From Fennellomyces sp. T-0311 (taxonomy: Eukaryota > Mucoromycota > Mucoromycetes > Mucorales > Lichtheimiaceae), in contig JALLLT010000003.1 in assembly GCA_025266875.1 (NCBI GenBank), positions 1 through 64,000 of the forward strand: a stretch of DNA of 64,000 nt. The letters run 5' to 3'. This document shows positions 62,590 through 64,000 of this stretch, in pieces. Every line of letters starts with the position of its first letter. Positions within the stretch are counted from its first letter, which is position 1. The notes under the pieces are model-generated. The model ran no database searches, was not told the DNA's origin, and worked only from the letters and a program-made list of their open reading frames with translations. Both the position numbers and the translations under genes were made by a program.

Positions 62590-64000
62590 ATGAACGGGTA
62601 TGTACACCAAACGAACATTAATTGTACGTTCCTGACACAAAAGCTGCAATAGCGTCGACTTTGACTTGCACTCGCAGATCCTTATGGGTCTCGCAGAAGT
62701 GCTTGCGGATTCACGATCCAAAGCAACGTCTTCTGAAATCGACAAACTCATTTCCAAATGTCCACCCGTTCCCATTCCCGATGACAATGACAAGAACATT
62801 TTCACTCGTGATCAAAAGCCAGATCTCGGTGCTATGGTAAGTTACTTTGACGCTGTATCCGAGCAGAAACTGACGTGTAGTTCGATAGACTTCTCGTAGC
62901 CAACAGAGCTTGGCTGCTCTCGTAAAGTATGCTGTCAATGCAAGTGAAGAGCGTCAGTTGGAGCTCCTGCCCCGCTTGCTTGCCTATGTTCGCCATTTGC
63001 CGGCATATGAATGGAAAGAAGTGATGCTAGGAAAAGGTATTAATTAAAAAAGGGGTGGGACGAAGTGTTGTCTGGAGAACTAAATAGGCCTGTAGGAGTG
63101 CCACCTTCCGATGCCATCACATATAGCTTGGTCTCGGGTCTTCTCGAGATTGGCTTCAAGATTCCTGACACTTATCGGTACATCAATGATATTCTGTGGA
63201 GCTATGGTGAATCCATCATTGAGTTTATGAAGAAAGGTGATGTCGAATTCACTGTGTCGTTCATTCTTCCATCATTGGCCGGTCTTTCTCGTGCTCTCCA
63301 GCTCTCTCCTTTCCTGTATCGACCCAACCAGCTCCTGGCTTTATGCCACAACACCCAATTCTTGATCCAAGACGAAACTCTGGATAACATTCGTTCAGCC
63401 ATCACCGCTTGTCTCAAGGACCACGATCCATTGGCATACAGCCGTCGCGTACTCAACAAGTATTGGGAGGATGGGGTGCCACTTAGCAGCAACCGTGTTG
63501 TGCACGATCTCCTTATTATTCTTCGCAATGTCACTGCCCGTGTGATTGCCGACTCGAGACCGGATGCGCACACCCAAGCACCTTCGCCCGCTGCACCAAA
63601 GAAACTTCACTTGACACGCGATGTCGAACAGGCTTGGACCGAATTGATGCGAAAGACTGCATCTGGTGTGCGCCCAACTGCCCCCACTGATGTGGAAAAG
63701 GATGAGCTGCTCAACAAGAACATGCGAAGTGTTTATGTTACCAGCTTGGGTTACTATGAGGATATCAAGAAGTTTGCCGACAAGAGTACCGAGGACGGTA
63801 ACAAATGGGCTCCCGATGCTTACATGCACGAAATTATGGGCACTAGTTTGGTAAAGTGGTTGACTCTATTTTTTTTGGTACGAAGTCGTGCTCTAACGTT
63901 GGATATTGTAGCATGTGGCTGCATTGTCTTCGGTATATCTTCATGAAGTTGACGATGTTCTCATCGATCATATTTCCGAATGTCTTTTTGCTCCGTTGCA
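62590..64000 (+). CDS. STT4: Phosphatidylinositol 4-kinase Stt4/PI4KIII-alpha, N-terminal part (cut by window edge)
   Basis: Makes PI4P at the plasma membrane; the kinase domain lies beyond the window. Exons 62590-62597 (only ATG AAC GG), 62653-62836, 62907-63036, 63096-63850 and 63912 to the edge. Alignment from memory with human PI4KA: LLPRLLAYVRHLPAYEWKEV corresponds to [40 protein letters not shown] to [20 protein letters not shown], and VEFTVSFILPSLAGLSRALQ to KYAIPCLIGISRAF. These are helical repeats of the N-terminal solenoid. The very short first coding exon is supported by phase and by VDFDLHSQILMGLAEVLADS directly after it. The intron-3 acceptor was placed at 63095 (59 bases) instead of an alternative giving a 29-base intron. 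Confidence 0.8.

Noticed and set aside
63037..63065. 29-base intron in STT4
   Set aside because: A nearby AG at 63095 gives a normal 59-base intron with the correct phase and better family fit (GKGVPPSDA).

Overview
This window is nuclear DNA of a filamentous fungus, most probably a Mucoromycota (Mucorales-like) species. The genes are cut by many short GT-AG introns of roughly 40-190 bases, there are no bacterial signals, and the gene set is typical of early-diverging fungi: a 2-hydroxyacid L-lactate dehydrogenase, an Integrator subunit 13/Asunder homologue, an Ssn6/Cyc8 corepressor, and relics of the F-box/TPR/LRR family that is expanded in Mucorales. The lineage is an inference from content; no rRNA or mitochondrial marker is present. 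Exon coordinates were derived by hand from frame continuity, splice sites and family alignment from memory.

Layout. 1-1241: 3' part of ORC4 is cut by the left edge. 1.2-6.9 kb is gene-poor, with a TPR relic, a small secreted peptide and orphan ORFs. 6.96-31.6 kb is gene-dense: PIG-H/GPI15, LST8, eIF5-mimic protein (BZW type), CYC8, glutamine synthetase, an 81-residue orphan, prolidase, RAB2, RPN8, ribosomal protein eS6, two very small ORFs, INTS13, a proline-rich orphan, a VC0807-like membrane protein and a small orphan. 31.6-36.0 kb and 38.0-41.2 kb are sparse and hold decayed F-box/LRR copies on either side of an intact carboxypeptidase Y. 41.3-45.8 kb carries a steroid 5-alpha-reductase-like enzyme, a MoxR-like protein without a visible P-loop, and cytochrome c1. 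47.3-57.3 kb carries a Derlin, a Reeler-domain membrane protein, a large P5-type ATPase, a degenerate partial copy of that ATPase's 3' end, and L-lactate dehydrogenase. 57.3-62.6 kb is sparse with one unidentified multi-exon gene. The right edge cuts the 5' part of the phosphatidylinositol 4-kinase STT4.

Arrangement. Close convergent pairs are common: PIG-H/LST8 (46 bases apart), BZW/CYC8 (126), GS/orphan (110), prolidase/RAB2 (213), INTS13/proline-rich gene (107), P5 ATPase/small ORF (88). Two divergent pairs share short promoters: the 81-residue orphan with prolidase, and RAB2 with RPN8. Several genes act in the secretory and endomembrane system (PIG-H, RAB2, Derlin, carboxypeptidase Y, Reeler protein, P5 ATPase, STT4). 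Others serve nutrient signalling and core metabolism (LST8, CYC8, GS, prolidase, LDH, cytochrome c1). There is no operon logic; neighbourhood is weak evidence of function here.

Most unusual items: a fungal INTS13/Asunder homologue; a P5 ATPase that begins with a signal peptide and a Cys-rich luminal domain and whose PPxLP family motif reads NPLLP, with its own decayed tandem copy beside it; a MoxR-like protein with no visible Walker A; and a small ORF interrupted only at a seven-base homopolymer.
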